DNA of 32,827 bases from Candidatus Thermoplasmatota archaeon (GTDB lineage Archaea > Thermoplasmatota > Thermoplasmata > RBG-16-68-12 > JAGMCJ01): the NCBI GenBank assembly GCA_022848865.1, contig JAJISE010000021.1, positions 1 to 32,827 on the forward strand, in the 5' to 3' direction. The position numbers were made by a program, and so were the translations under genes. Each line of letters starts with the position of its first letter. Position 1 is the stretch's first letter. The notes below the pieces were generated by a model. It was not told the origin of the DNA, searched no databases, and worked only from the letters and a program-made list of their open reading frames with translations. Positions 24,418 through 32,122 of the stretch are shown piece after piece.

Positions 24418-25476
24418 TTGCAGGAGAAGATGAAGGCCATTGTGAAGGTGCGACCAGAAGAGGGCGGCACGGAGATGCAGGAGGTCCCGGTGCCCAAGCC
24501 AAAGCGCAATGAGGCCCTGATAAAGATGGAAGCCGTCTCCATCTGTGGGACGGATGTGCACATATACGAATGGGATGACTGGGCTTCGAAGAGGATCAAC
24601 GTCCCGCTGATTTACGGTCACGAGTTCTCGGGCGTGATTGAGGAGCTCGGAGCGGACGTGATGGGCTTCGAGAAGGGAGACAGGGTCTCAGGAGAATGCC
24701 ACGTCCACGACAACACGTGTTTCCAGTGCAGAACTGGCAACGCCCACATCTGCGAGAACATGAAGATATTCGGCGTGGATATGACAGGGATATTCGCGGA
24801 GTACTCCGCGCTCCCGGCAGCGAACCTGCTCAAGAGCGGCGATATGCCCGCGAAATTCGTCACGATCCAGGACCCGCTGGGCAACGCCGTTCACACGGTC
24901 TTCACCACAGACGTCCCAGGAAGAAACGTGGCCGTCTTGGGGCTCGGTCCGATCGGGCTCATGTCAGTGGCGGTCTGCAAGACTGTCGGTGCGAGAAAGG
25001 TCTTCGGGATAGGTCGAAAGAACAAGTACAGAATCGAACTCGGGAAGGAATGCGGGGCGGATTTCGCGCTGAGCAGCCTCACGGATGACGTCGAGAAAAT
25101 AGTCGCGGACAACACAGAGGGGCGCGGTGTGGACGTGGTCCTGGAGATGACGGGGAACCCCCACGCCGTCAACCAGGGTCTGGACATGCTCAGGCCGGGC
25201 GGAACGTTGGCACTCCTAGGCGTGTTCTCGGGCCCATGGACGACAGACCTGAACGAGAAAGTGATCTTCAAGTACACGACGATCAAGGGCATCAACGGAC
25301 GGTTGATGTTCGACACCTGGTACAGGATGCGCGGGCTCCTGGAATCGGGGAGCCTGAACCTCGATCCCATAGTCACGCACGAGATGAAGTTCGATCAGTT
25401 CGAGGAGGGCATGGCCGCCATGAGGTCCGGCAACTCCGGCAAGGTCGTCCTGTACATGGACTGGTTCAAACCATAA
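24418..25476 (+). CDS. tdh: L-threonine 3-dehydrogenase
   Basis: Zinc-dependent oxidation of threonine to 2-amino-3-ketobutyrate with NAD. 352 residues; medium-chain dehydrogenase fold. The catalytic zinc site has C43 in SICGTDVHIYEWDDW and H68-E69 in GHE. The Rossmann loop is GLGPIGL. The structural zinc site normally has four cysteines; here C101, C104 and C112 remain but the first position is D98. The TTG start is chosen because GGGGGAGG sits five bases upstream and MQEKM matches the MSEKM start of Pyrococcus enzymes; ATG 24430 is the alternative. It is followed by kbl, 56 bases away. Confidence 0.93.
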   Translation: MQEKMKAIVKVRPEEGGTEMQEVPVPKPKRNEALIKMEAVSICGTDVHIYEWDDWASKRINVPLIYGHEFSGVIEELGADVMGFEKGDRVSGECHVHDNTCFQCRTGNAHICENMKIFGVDMTGIFAEYSALPAANLLKSGDMPAKFVTIQDPLGNAVHTVFTTDVPGRNVAVLGLGPIGLMSVAVCKTVGARKVFGIGRKNKYRIELGKECGADFALSSLTDDVEKIVADNTEGRGVDVVLEMTGNPHAVNQGLDMLRPGGTLALLGVFSGPWTTDLNEKVIFKYTTIKGINGRLMFDTWYRMRGLLESGSLNLDPIVTHEMKFDQFEEGMAAMRSGNSGKVVLYMDWFKP

Positions 25477-25482
25477 GGCAAT

Positions 25483-25490
25483 GATTAATA
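25483..25490 (+). promoter_or_regulatory. Possible internal TATA box for kbl
   Basis: GATTAATA lies in the 56-base gap between tdh and kbl, about 45 bases before the kbl ATG, so kbl could also be transcribed on its own. The real ribosome site GGAGGT is at 25521-25526. Confidence 0.4.
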
Positions 25491-25532
25491 GTGACGAATG
25501 CTTGAAAGGTGAAACCCAAAGGAGGTAAGAAG

Positions 25533-26714
25533 ATGAGAGACCCAAGTGGATTCATGCGGGAGGAATATCAGACACTCGTTGAGAAGGGATTCGACTGGAA
25601 ACTGCGCGTTCTTGAAGGCCCCTCCGCACCGAGATGCCGGGTGGATGGAAAGGACGTGATAATGCTCTGCTCGAACAACTACCTGAATCTGAGCAACCAT
25701 CCGAGACTGAGGCAAGCTGCCAAGGAGGCCATAGACACTCACGGTGCGGGCTCTGGCTCGGTCAGACCCATCGCGGGGAACATGGACCTGCACATCAAGG
25801 TGGAGAAGAAACTCGCCGGTTTCAAGAGGACCGAGTCTTCGCTCATATACCAGACAGGTTTCGCTGCGAATGCAGGGCTTGTGCCGCAGCTGGCCGGGAA
25901 GGGAGATGTCATAATATCGGACGAGCTCAACCACGGCTCCATCATTGATGGCGTCAGGCTCACGAAGTCGGACAGGATGATATTCCCGCACCGCGACATG
26001 GGGGAGCTCGAGAATGTGCTCAAGGAGGCGGACAAGAAGTACAACAAGATACTCATCGTGACGGATGGCGTTTTCTCGATGGATGGCGATATCCAGCACA
26101 TGGACAAGATACAAGACCTTGCCAATGAGGTTGGGGCGATGACCTTTGTCGATGATGCCCACGGAGAGGGCGTCATAGGACCCGACGGAAGGGGAATAGG
26201 AGCTCACTTCGACCTCTCAGGCAAGATTGACGTGGAGATGGGGACGTTCTCCAAAGCATACGGTGTCGTGGGAGGCCTCATCGCGGGATCCCAGGATCTG
26301 GTCAACTTCGCGCTGAACAAGTCTAGAACGTTCCTCTTGTCAGGATCCCACCCACCGCAGGTCGCAGCTGCACAGTACGCCGCAATCGACGTACTCGAGA
26401 CAGAACCAGAGCACGTGAACAACCTGTGGGACAACACGAAGTACTTCAAGAACGAGCTCGACTCGATGGGCTTCGACACTGGTCAGAGCGAGACCCCGAT
26501 AACACCGGTCATGGTGGGCGATTCCCACAAGGCCAAAGCCCTCTCGGAGAGGACTTTCGAGCTGGGTGTATTCGCACTTCCCATCGTGTTCCCGATGGTG
26601 GCAAGGGACAAGGCGAGAATAAGGACTATGATGAACGCCGGGCTCACGAAGGACGATCTCAACGATGCCCTCGCCGCGTTCGAGAAGGCCGGAAAGGAGC
26701 TCGATATCATCTAA
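25533..26714 (+). CDS. kbl: 2-amino-3-ketobutyrate CoA ligase (glycine C-acetyltransferase)
   Basis: Splits 2-amino-3-ketobutyrate with CoA into glycine and acetyl-CoA, completing threonine breakdown started by Tdh. 393 residues; alpha-oxoamine synthase family. Motifs: LCSNNYLNLSNHP (45-57), GAGSGSVRPIAG (71-82), DDAHGEGVIG (207-216) and the PLP lysine K241 in GTFSKAYGVVGG. Related enzymes in the family are 8-amino-7-oxononanoate synthase and serine palmitoyltransferase, but the tdh neighbour fixes the role. ATG 25533 has GGAGGT six bases before it; a GTG at 25509 adds eight residues and is not favoured. Confidence 0.95.
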   Translation: MRDPSGFMREEYQTLVEKGFDWKLRVLEGPSAPRCRVDGKDVIMLCSNNYLNLSNHPRLRQAAKEAIDTHGAGSGSVRPIAGNMDLHIKVEKKLAGFKRTESSLIYQTGFAANAGLVPQLAGKGDVIISDELNHGSIIDGVRLTKSDRMIFPHRDMGELENVLKEADKKYNKILIVTDGVFSMDGDIQHMDKIQDLANEVGAMTFVDDAHGEGVIGPDGRGIGAHFDLSGKIDVEMGTFSKAYGVVGGLIAGSQDLVNFALNKSRTFLLSGSHPPQVAAAQYAAIDVLETEPEHVNNLWDNTKYFKNELDSMGFDTGQSETPITPVMVGDSHKAKALSERTFELGVFALPIVFPMVARDKARIRTMMNAGLTKDDLNDALAAFEKAGKELDII

Positions 26715-26772
26715 CCGCAGACGGCCCGAGAAGACATGTCCGAGATGATGCTGGCCGAGCCAGTTCGAAAGG

Positions 26773-26780
26773 TATTTATA
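26773..26780 (+). promoter_or_regulatory. TATA box for the solute-binding protein gene
   Basis: TATTTATA predicts initiation near 26803 and therefore a leader of about 50 bases, longer than for most other genes here. Confidence 0.55.
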
Positions 26781-26811
26781 GGGTCGACCTCACTACTGAC
26801 TTTCGCCAAAT

Positions 26812-26830
26812 GACCCCCACTTTGGGGGTC
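26812..26830 (+). promoter_or_regulatory. Hairpin in the leader of the solute-binding protein mRNA
   Basis: GACCCCCA-CTT-TGGGGGTC forms a perfect eight-pair, GC-rich stem with a three-base loop. It lies a few bases before the GGAGGAGG ribosome site (26839-26846), between the predicted start of transcription and the start codon. It could affect translation or RNA stability. No T-run follows, so it does not look like a terminator. Confidence 0.5.
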
Positions 26831-26852
26831 CTCTTAATGGAGGAGGACGGTA

Positions 26853-29183
26853 ATGTCTCGAAGGTTTGTGATAGCTGTATTCGCTCTGTTCTTGGCCTTC
26901 ACATGGAGTCTCGTGCAAGATGTCCCACAGGCAACTGCCGAGGACGAACCGCTCGGGGGACTATATGGAGGCGATTTCGTCGTTGCAGTACCGCAGGATG
27001 CGGTCTTCACTCTGGACCCCACCGGGGATCCGGACGAGACGAGCGAGCACATAATCGATCTGCTGTACGACCCTCTTGCTCGGATACATCCAGATACCCT
27101 TCTTCCGATTCCATGGGTGGCGTCGAGCTGGATTGTTGATGAGGCCAACGAGACCGTGCTTGTCACAATGAGAGACGATGTGACGTGGCACGATGGCACA
27201 CCTGTGAGTGCTGATGATGTCATCTACACGTACACCGTCGATTATTCCGTGACCAAGGTGTCGGATGCGCAGGTCTTCTTCAACCTCTCTGCTAGCGATG
27301 ATGATGGTAAGTTCTTGAGCATTGGTTTGACACGTCCCCTCATAAAGAGCGGTGATGTCGAGCGGGTCGAAGGGTGCGGGCCATTTGCGCTTGTCTCACA
27401 GGGCAGCGATGAGGTCGTCGTTGAGGCCTACGACGGGTACTTCGATGGTAGACCCTATCTGGACTCCGTGACCTTTCAGAAGTACGAACGGTTTAGTCAT
27501 GAGACTGATGAAACGGCAGACGACATAATCACAGGAGGACTCGGCCTGATCGGATGGCCCCTGAGCATTGTTGAGAGCTCCGTCCTACTGAACGTGTCGA
27601 ACTCCACGATAATCAACGCGGCATCTGTTGTCCTGAACCCTTCGTTGACGTTTCTCTACGCGGGAATCAACACGCAGAGATTTCCGCTCAATGAGACTGT
27701 CATAAGGAAAGCAATAGCAATGGTCTCTGACAAAGACCTCTGCCTGACACTGGAAAAGAACACTATCATCGCTGACTCGGTCATAAACCCAGCAAACTCA
27801 TTCTGGCTGAACACCAGCGTCCCCAGGTATAGAGTCAAGAACAAGGTAGAGGGCGGAGCGAGTAAGGCGGACCTCGACGCTGTGAAGGTAATGCTGGACG
27901 AGTCTGGATACACGGACCAAGACTCTGATGGTTTTCGAGAATTGCCTAACGGATCGGATTTCAGTTTCGAGATCGTTTATCCTTCGGTGGATATCGATAT
28001 CGCGAAGGATGGAATAACCAGCAAACTTCTGGATAGGCTCCAGACGATAGGACTTGACGCAAGAGGCAGGCCGATGGGTGAATGGTCGGAACTTGAATCT
28101 GAGATTCACTCTGGCAACTTCGATGTCTTCATACATGTTCTCGACGCAAGAAGAGACCCAAGCTTCATGAGAGAACTCCTGCACTCAGCCAGCCCAAACA
28201 ACTACGTGGGATATCAGAACTCCGCTCTCGATGGGATTCTTGAAGACGCTGATGCTGAGATAAGCATGACTGTCAGACAGAGCCTGGTGAGGGATGCCCA
28301 GGGGTGGATCGCAGAGGACAACCCTCTGATTCCACTACTCCACTACGAGGTCCAGGAGGCAGTGAACAAGACGAAGTATACGGGCTGGGTGAACATGGTT
28401 GAGGGCGTGTACAACTTCTGGTCCTTCAGGAGTCTCCACCTCGCGCAGAGTGATCCTCCACGCGTATCAGTAATAATCCTCGCAGACCAGATCAGTTCCG
28501 GTGAGACTTTGAACGTGAGAGTCGAGGTGAGGCACCCAGAGACATTCGAGTCGATGGAAGGAGTCTACATTAACGTCACGGAATCGCTGGACCCCGACAT
28601 GAGCTATGCAGAATACACTGATAGCAATGGTTCTTTCGAGTTCGTATGGACGGCCCCAGCCCTGACTGAGCCTGACACGGCAGTCTTCAGTGCTCGCGCG
28701 ATCATGCCTGGTTTCCCCGAGGGCACGGCAGAGGGTGAGATCACGGTCTATCCAGGAGCTAGAACTCTTCGTGTTGACATGTCAATAAACCCCAAGAGCA
28801 TGCCCTCTGGCGATGCCGCGACCGTCACCATTACGGTCAGAGACGTGCAGACGCTTGCGTTGGTTGAGGGTGCTGAGGTTAGTCTCTGGATAAAACCCGA
28901 AGGGCTTGAGGGAAGCCTGGGCAGCACCTCCGGGACGACTGATGCAAATGGAGCGTTCCAGACCACGTTCATGGCTTCAGTGACCGTTGACACGACCTTC
29001 TTGATTATCGGGGAGGTTTCGAAGACCGGGTATTCTGACGGAGGGGCTCAAACGGCCGTGTTGGTCGACAGGTCGGGAGGGACTGCCCCGCCCATGCCAG
29101 GACTCGATGCCGTTTCGATCATGCTGATGTTGATCGCTGTCACCCTTGGGTACGCCTACGTGAGAAGGACCAGAAGGAACTGA
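26853..29183 (+). CDS. ABC-type family-5 (peptide/nickel) substrate-binding protein with Ig-like domains and C-terminal anchor
   Basis: A 776-residue surface protein. Residues 1-29 are a signal peptide (ATAEDE region near cleavage). Residues about 38-545 are a solute-binding family 5 domain: LYDPLARIHPDTLLPIPW and WHDGTPVSADDVIYTY are typical. Two Ig-like domains follow (about 548-640 and 645-735), then a C-terminal PGL-hydrophobic-RRTRR tail (749-776) that resembles archaeal PGF-CTERM anchors. Family 5 proteins bind peptides, nickel or sugars; the ligand cannot be told. No permease or ATPase genes are adjacent, so it is an orphan or works with a distant transporter. Start: ATG 26853 behind GGAGGAGG. 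Confidence 0.9.
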   Translation: MSRRFVIAVFALFLAFTWSLVQDVPQATAEDEPLGGLYGGDFVVAVPQDAVFTLDPTGDPDETSEHIIDLLYDPLARIHPDTLLPIPWVASSWIVDEANETVLVTMRDDVTWHDGTPVSADDVIYTYTVDYSVTKVSDAQVFFNLSASDDDGKFLSIGLTRPLIKSGDVERVEGCGPFALVSQGSDEVVVEAYDGYFDGRPYLDSVTFQKYERFSHETDETADDIITGGLGLIGWPLSIVESSVLLNVSNSTIINAASVVLNPSLTFLYAGINTQRFPLNETVIRKAIAMVSDKDLCLTLEKNTIIADSVINPANSFWLNTSVPRYRVKNKVEGGASKADLDAVKVMLDESGYTDQDSDGFRELPNGSDFSFEIVYPSVDIDIAKDGITSKLLDRLQTIGLDARGRPMGEWSELESEIHSGNFDVFIHVLDARRDPSFMRELLHSASPNNYVGYQNSALDGILEDADAEISMTVRQSLVRDAQGWIAEDNPLIPLLHYEVQEAVNKTKYTGWVNMVEGVYNFWSFRSLHLAQSDPPRVSVIILADQISSGETLNVRVEVRHPETFESMEGVYINVTESLDPDMSYAEYTDSNGSFEFVWTAPALTEPDTAVFSARAIMPGFPEGTAEGEITVYPGARTLRVDMSINPKSMPSGDAATVTITVRDVQTLALVEGAEVSLWIKPEGLEGSLGSTSGTTDANGAFQTTFMASVTVDTTFLIIGEVSKTGYSDGGAQTAVLVDRSGGTAPPMPGLDAVSIMLMLIAVTLGYAYVRRTRRN

Positions 29184-29224
29184 CCGAAAAGGAAATAATC
29201 CGCCCCGGTTATCAGCGACACGTC

Positions 29225-30466
29225 ATGACTGAAGATGTTTTGCTCAAAGGTGTCAGAAGATTCGAATGGGCGAAGACCCACATGGGGCTGTTGAGTGAGG
29301 TCCGAAAGAGGTTGAAGAAGGAACGTGCGTTCGAGGGGCTCAAGGTCAGCATGGCTCTTCATGTGGAGGCCAAGACAGGGGTCCTGGCATGGACACTGAG
29401 CGAGGCCGGGGCCGATGTGAGACTGGCCTCCTGCAATCCTCTGTCCACGGACGATTCCGTCTCTATGGCCCTGAGAGAGGAGTATGGTCTGGACGTCTTC
29501 GCAAAGAAGTGGGAGACAAGGAACGAGTACTACAGCAACCTGAACTCCGTTCTCGACCTGAAACCGGACTTCCTCATAGATGATGGGGGAGATCTGATCT
29601 TCTTGACCCACACGAAGAGAAAGGAGCTGCTGCGGTCGGTGAAGGGTGCGAACGAGGAGACGACCACCGGAATAATCCGCCTCAGAGCAATGGCTCATTC
29701 CGGAGAACTTGAGTTCCCGGTCATCTCGGTGAACGACGCACACATGAAGTACCTCTTTGACAACAGGTACGGAACAGGCCAGTCGACCTTGGACGGGATA
29801 ATGACGAGCACGAATCTTCTGATAGCGGGGAAGAAATTCGTGGTCTCGGGCTACGGATGGTGCGGCAGAGGCATAGCAATGAGAGCGAAGGGGATGGGAG
29901 CGCACGTCGTGGTGACCGAAGTCAATCCTGTGAGGGCGGTGGAGGCGAAGCTAGACGGCTTCGAAGTCATGCCCATGGAGGAAGCCGTCAGAAGCGCGGA
30001 CTTCATCGTGAGCGCGACCGGGTGCAAGGACGTGTTCACGGGCAAGCACCTCGACATAGTCAAGGACGGATGCATCCTTGCGAATGCTGGGCACTTCGAC
30101 AACGAGATATCGAAGGAGGCCCTCTCGAAGGCCTCCAAGAAGGTCGAGAAGGTCAGGGAGTTCGTGGAGAGATACGACCTAACGAACGGGAAGTCCCTGT
30201 ACCTCCTTGGAGAGGGAAGACTGATCAACCTTGTGGCCGGCCAAGGCCACCCCGTCGAGATCATGGACATGAGCTTCTCCATCCAAGCCCTCGCCCTTGA
30301 GTACCTCTCCAAGAATCACGAGTCGCTTGAAAATGAGGTGTACAATATTCCGAAGGAAATCGATGAGGAGGTTGCCCGCATCAAGCTCAAGACCATGGGA
30401 GTGAAGATAGACAGACTGACGGCCTCTCAAGAGAAGTACCTGACTGACTGGAAAGAGGGCACTTGA
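29225..30466 (+). CDS. ahcY: S-adenosylhomocysteine hydrolase
   Basis: Splits S-adenosylhomocysteine, the by-product of methylation, into adenosine and homocysteine. 413 residues, the short type seen in Thermotoga and archaea. Conserved parts: HVEAKTGVLAWTL (45-57), SCNPLSTDD, DDGGDL, the NAD loop GYGWCGRG, and GQGHPVEIMDMSF. The usual C-terminal KxDHYRY tail of the mesophilic enzyme is missing; the protein ends LTASQEKYLTDWKEGT. A weak A/T-rich box (29191-29200) sits about 29 bases before the ATG, which has no ribosome site. The next gene, 14 bases away, encodes a nucleoside kinase that would use the adenosine. Confidence 0.95.
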   Translation: MTEDVLLKGVRRFEWAKTHMGLLSEVRKRLKKERAFEGLKVSMALHVEAKTGVLAWTLSEAGADVRLASCNPLSTDDSVSMALREEYGLDVFAKKWETRNEYYSNLNSVLDLKPDFLIDDGGDLIFLTHTKRKELLRSVKGANEETTTGIIRLRAMAHSGELEFPVISVNDAHMKYLFDNRYGTGQSTLDGIMTSTNLLIAGKKFVVSGYGWCGRGIAMRAKGMGAHVVVTEVNPVRAVEAKLDGFEVMPMEEAVRSADFIVSATGCKDVFTGKHLDIVKDGCILANAGHFDNEISKEALSKASKKVEKVREFVERYDLTNGKSLYLLGEGRLINLVAGQGHPVEIMDMSFSIQALALEYLSKNHESLENEVYNIPKEIDEEVARIKLKTMGVKIDRLTASQEKYLTDWKEGT

Positions 30467-30480
30467 CGAGGGATGGTAGC

Positions 30481-31395
30481 ATGGCTGAGTTCTTCCTGGG
30501 AGTGTACGGCCACACTGTCCTCGACCACATAATCACGGTTCCACGACTTCCCCCACCCAATACGTCGATCGAGCTTATCGACAGACAGGTCTTCTTCGGC
30601 GGGACCGGTGCCAACATTGCGAGGACCGCCTCATCCCTCGGTGTGAGAACCGCCTTGTCCTCATTCGTGGGGGAGGACTTTCCCGCCGACTACGAAGAGG
30701 CTCTGAGGGCTGCGGACGTAGATATATCGGAACTGGTGAAGGTTGAAGGATACAGCACTCCAGTCGCCTGGATATTCTCGGACCAGGAGCACAATCAGGT
30801 TTGTGTGATAGACCAAGGCCCATATCGGGACTCGGGGACTTTCGACGTCCGTGAGAACACCGTCAGGCACTCCGAGATCGTCCACATATGCACTGGGAGG
30901 CCGGAATACTACATCAAGGTCATCGACCTCGCCCTCGAGCTGGGAAGGAAGGTGAGCTTCGACCCTGCGCAAGAGATCCACTATGTCTACGACAAGGACA
31001 CGTTCAACCAGTTCCTGAGGCGGACGGACCAATTCTTTGCGAATGAGAGCGAGATCAGAACGGCGCTCAAGTTCACTGGATTGCGGAAGATGGAAGAGCT
31101 CGCTGAGATTGTGGACCTTCTCGTCGTCACATTGGGAGAGAAGGGGAGCCTCATTTTCCATGAGGGGGAGAGGCACGAGATTCCGGCGATAAGACCCGAC
31201 AGAACCGAGGAGGCCACGGGTATGGGGGACGCCTACCGGGCGGGCTTCTACGCCGCGTGGAGCAGAGGCATGGATTTCATCAAGTGCGGGTGGGCAGGCT
31301 CGGCGACCGCAAGCTTCGCGATGGAGTCCCGGGGTGGGCAGACGAACGTACCGACATGGGAAGACGTACTTCTGCGCGTGGAAGAGAACCTCTAG
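30481..31395 (+). CDS. PfkB-family nucleoside kinase (MJ0406-like), probably adenosine kinase
   Basis: A 304-residue ribokinase-fold enzyme. GGTGANIARTASSLGV (40-55) binds substrate, and the catalytic motif is GMGDAYRAGF (247-256) with base D250; the usual GAGD reads GMGD. The sequence closely recalls the Methanocaldococcus nucleoside kinase MJ0406, for example VYGHTVLDHI, PNTSIEL, TPVAWIFSD and the ending GGQTNVPTWE. This supports phosphorylation of nucleosides to monophosphates rather than a sugar kinase. Downstream of ahcY it would remove adenosine and pull that reversible reaction forward. ATG 30481 is chosen, behind a GAGGGATGG site; a TTG at 30463 is possible. Confidence 0.88.
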   Translation: MAEFFLGVYGHTVLDHIITVPRLPPPNTSIELIDRQVFFGGTGANIARTASSLGVRTALSSFVGEDFPADYEEALRAADVDISELVKVEGYSTPVAWIFSDQEHNQVCVIDQGPYRDSGTFDVRENTVRHSEIVHICTGRPEYYIKVIDLALELGRKVSFDPAQEIHYVYDKDTFNQFLRRTDQFFANESEIRTALKFTGLRKMEELAEIVDLLVVTLGEKGSLIFHEGERHEIPAIRPDRTEEATGMGDAYRAGFYAAWSRGMDFIKCGWAGSATASFAMESRGGQTNVPTWEDVLLRVEENL

Positions 31396-31467
31396 GAGTT
31401 TCAGAATCCCGTCGGTAAAAGTGCGATTCTGGTGATAGCCAGTACCCACTATGACCCACATAGAAAG

Positions 31468-31475
31468 CTTTATAG
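31468..31475 (+). promoter_or_regulatory. TATA-like box for the RAM-domain gene
   Basis: CTTTATAG lies about 38 bases before the GTG at 31509. The leader of about 11 bases holds GGTGAG. The preceding part of 31396-31467 shows no other feature. Confidence 0.5.
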
Positions 31476-31508
31476 ACGGCGAAAAGCTTACGGTGCTCGG
31501 GTGAGATT

Positions 31509-31742
31509 GTGGCCATAGGTTTCGTCCTGATAAGTACCGCACCCGCGAAGGAGCATGAAGTCTATAATGAGCTCCAGTCGGTCGATGAGATAGTTGAACT
31601 TCACCCGCTCTTCGGGGAATATGACCTGATAGCCAAGATCGAGGCGGAGGACTTCAATGTTCTCGGTCAAGTTGTCGTGGATAAGATCAGATCCATAAGT
31701 GGTGTGATAGACACAAAGACCCTAACGGGAATCAAGTTCTAG
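31509..31742 (+). CDS. Stand-alone Lrp/AsnC C-terminal (RAM) domain protein
   Basis: A 77-residue protein consisting only of the ligand-binding and oligomerising domain of Lrp/AsnC regulators, without the helix-turn-helix. The core pattern is visible: AIGFVLISTAPAKEHEVYNEL, ELHPLFGEYDLIAKIEA and IRSISGVIDTKTLTGIKF. Such small proteins bind amino acids and may pair with a full-length Lrp or act alone as sensors. Start GTG 31509 follows GGTGAG. Eleven bases separate it from a small membrane protein, probably in the same operon. Confidence 0.88.
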   Translation: MAIGFVLISTAPAKEHEVYNELQSVDEIVELHPLFGEYDLIAKIEAEDFNVLGQVVVDKIRSISGVIDTKTLTGIKF

Positions 31743-31753
31743 GAGGACGAAAA

Positions 31754-32074
31754 ATGATAGACATCAGTGCCGGGGAATTCATAACGATATTGATATTCTC
31801 GTTCGCCCTCTTCCTGCTAATAACAGGAGCCTTCACGGCATACTTCGGCAGCGGGAAGAGCAGGAAGATAGGAGCAGGTTTGCTCGCGGGCGGACTCGTG
31901 ATAGGAATTATCTGGGCATACCTTGAGTGGCAACAGAAAAGCGCGTTGGGCGATTTCCTGAGTGTCAACGACCTGGGGAGCCTCATCGTGGGATCCATAT
32001 ATGTTCTGGTCGCGGCTCTAATCGGGGCGGGTTTGGCCATAGGCCTGTTCCTTCTGACCATAATGAAGTCCTAG
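31754..32074 (+). CDS. Small three-helix membrane protein
   Basis: 106 residues with three hydrophobic helices at about 8-30, 40-57 and 76-103, separated by a basic loop (GSGKSRK) and a polar loop (LEWQQKSALGDF). No family is recognised. AGGAGG lies seven bases before the ATG and overlaps the end of the RAM gene, so the two are co-translated. It may be a membrane partner of the RAM sensor, but this rests only on proximity. Confidence 0.78.
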   Translation: MIDISAGEFITILIFSFALFLLITGAFTAYFGSGKSRKIGAGLLAGGLVIGIIWAYLEWQQKSALGDFLSVNDLGSLIVGSIYVLVAALIGAGLAIGLFLLTIMKS

Positions 32075-32084
32075 CCTCAGAAAC

Positions 32085-32091
32085 CCTTATC
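32085..32091 (+). promoter_or_regulatory. TATA-like box for purE
   Basis: CCTTATC predicts initiation near 32114, which is an in-frame GTG; the ATG at 32123 would then have a nine-base leader. Confidence 0.4.
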
Positions 32092-32122
32092 TGTTTTCTC
32101 GTGTCTTCGGGTAGTGAGAACT

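Noticed and set aside
26812-26830. Hairpin before the solute-binding protein considered as a terminator of kbl
   Set aside because: No T-run follows, and a TATA box lies upstream of it, so it falls in the next leader.
26426-27139. Plus-strand open frame across the kbl end and the start of the solute-binding protein, including a possible upstream ORF from ATG 26810
   Set aside because: It overlaps two clear genes in another frame by hundreds of bases and its composition is that of a shadow.
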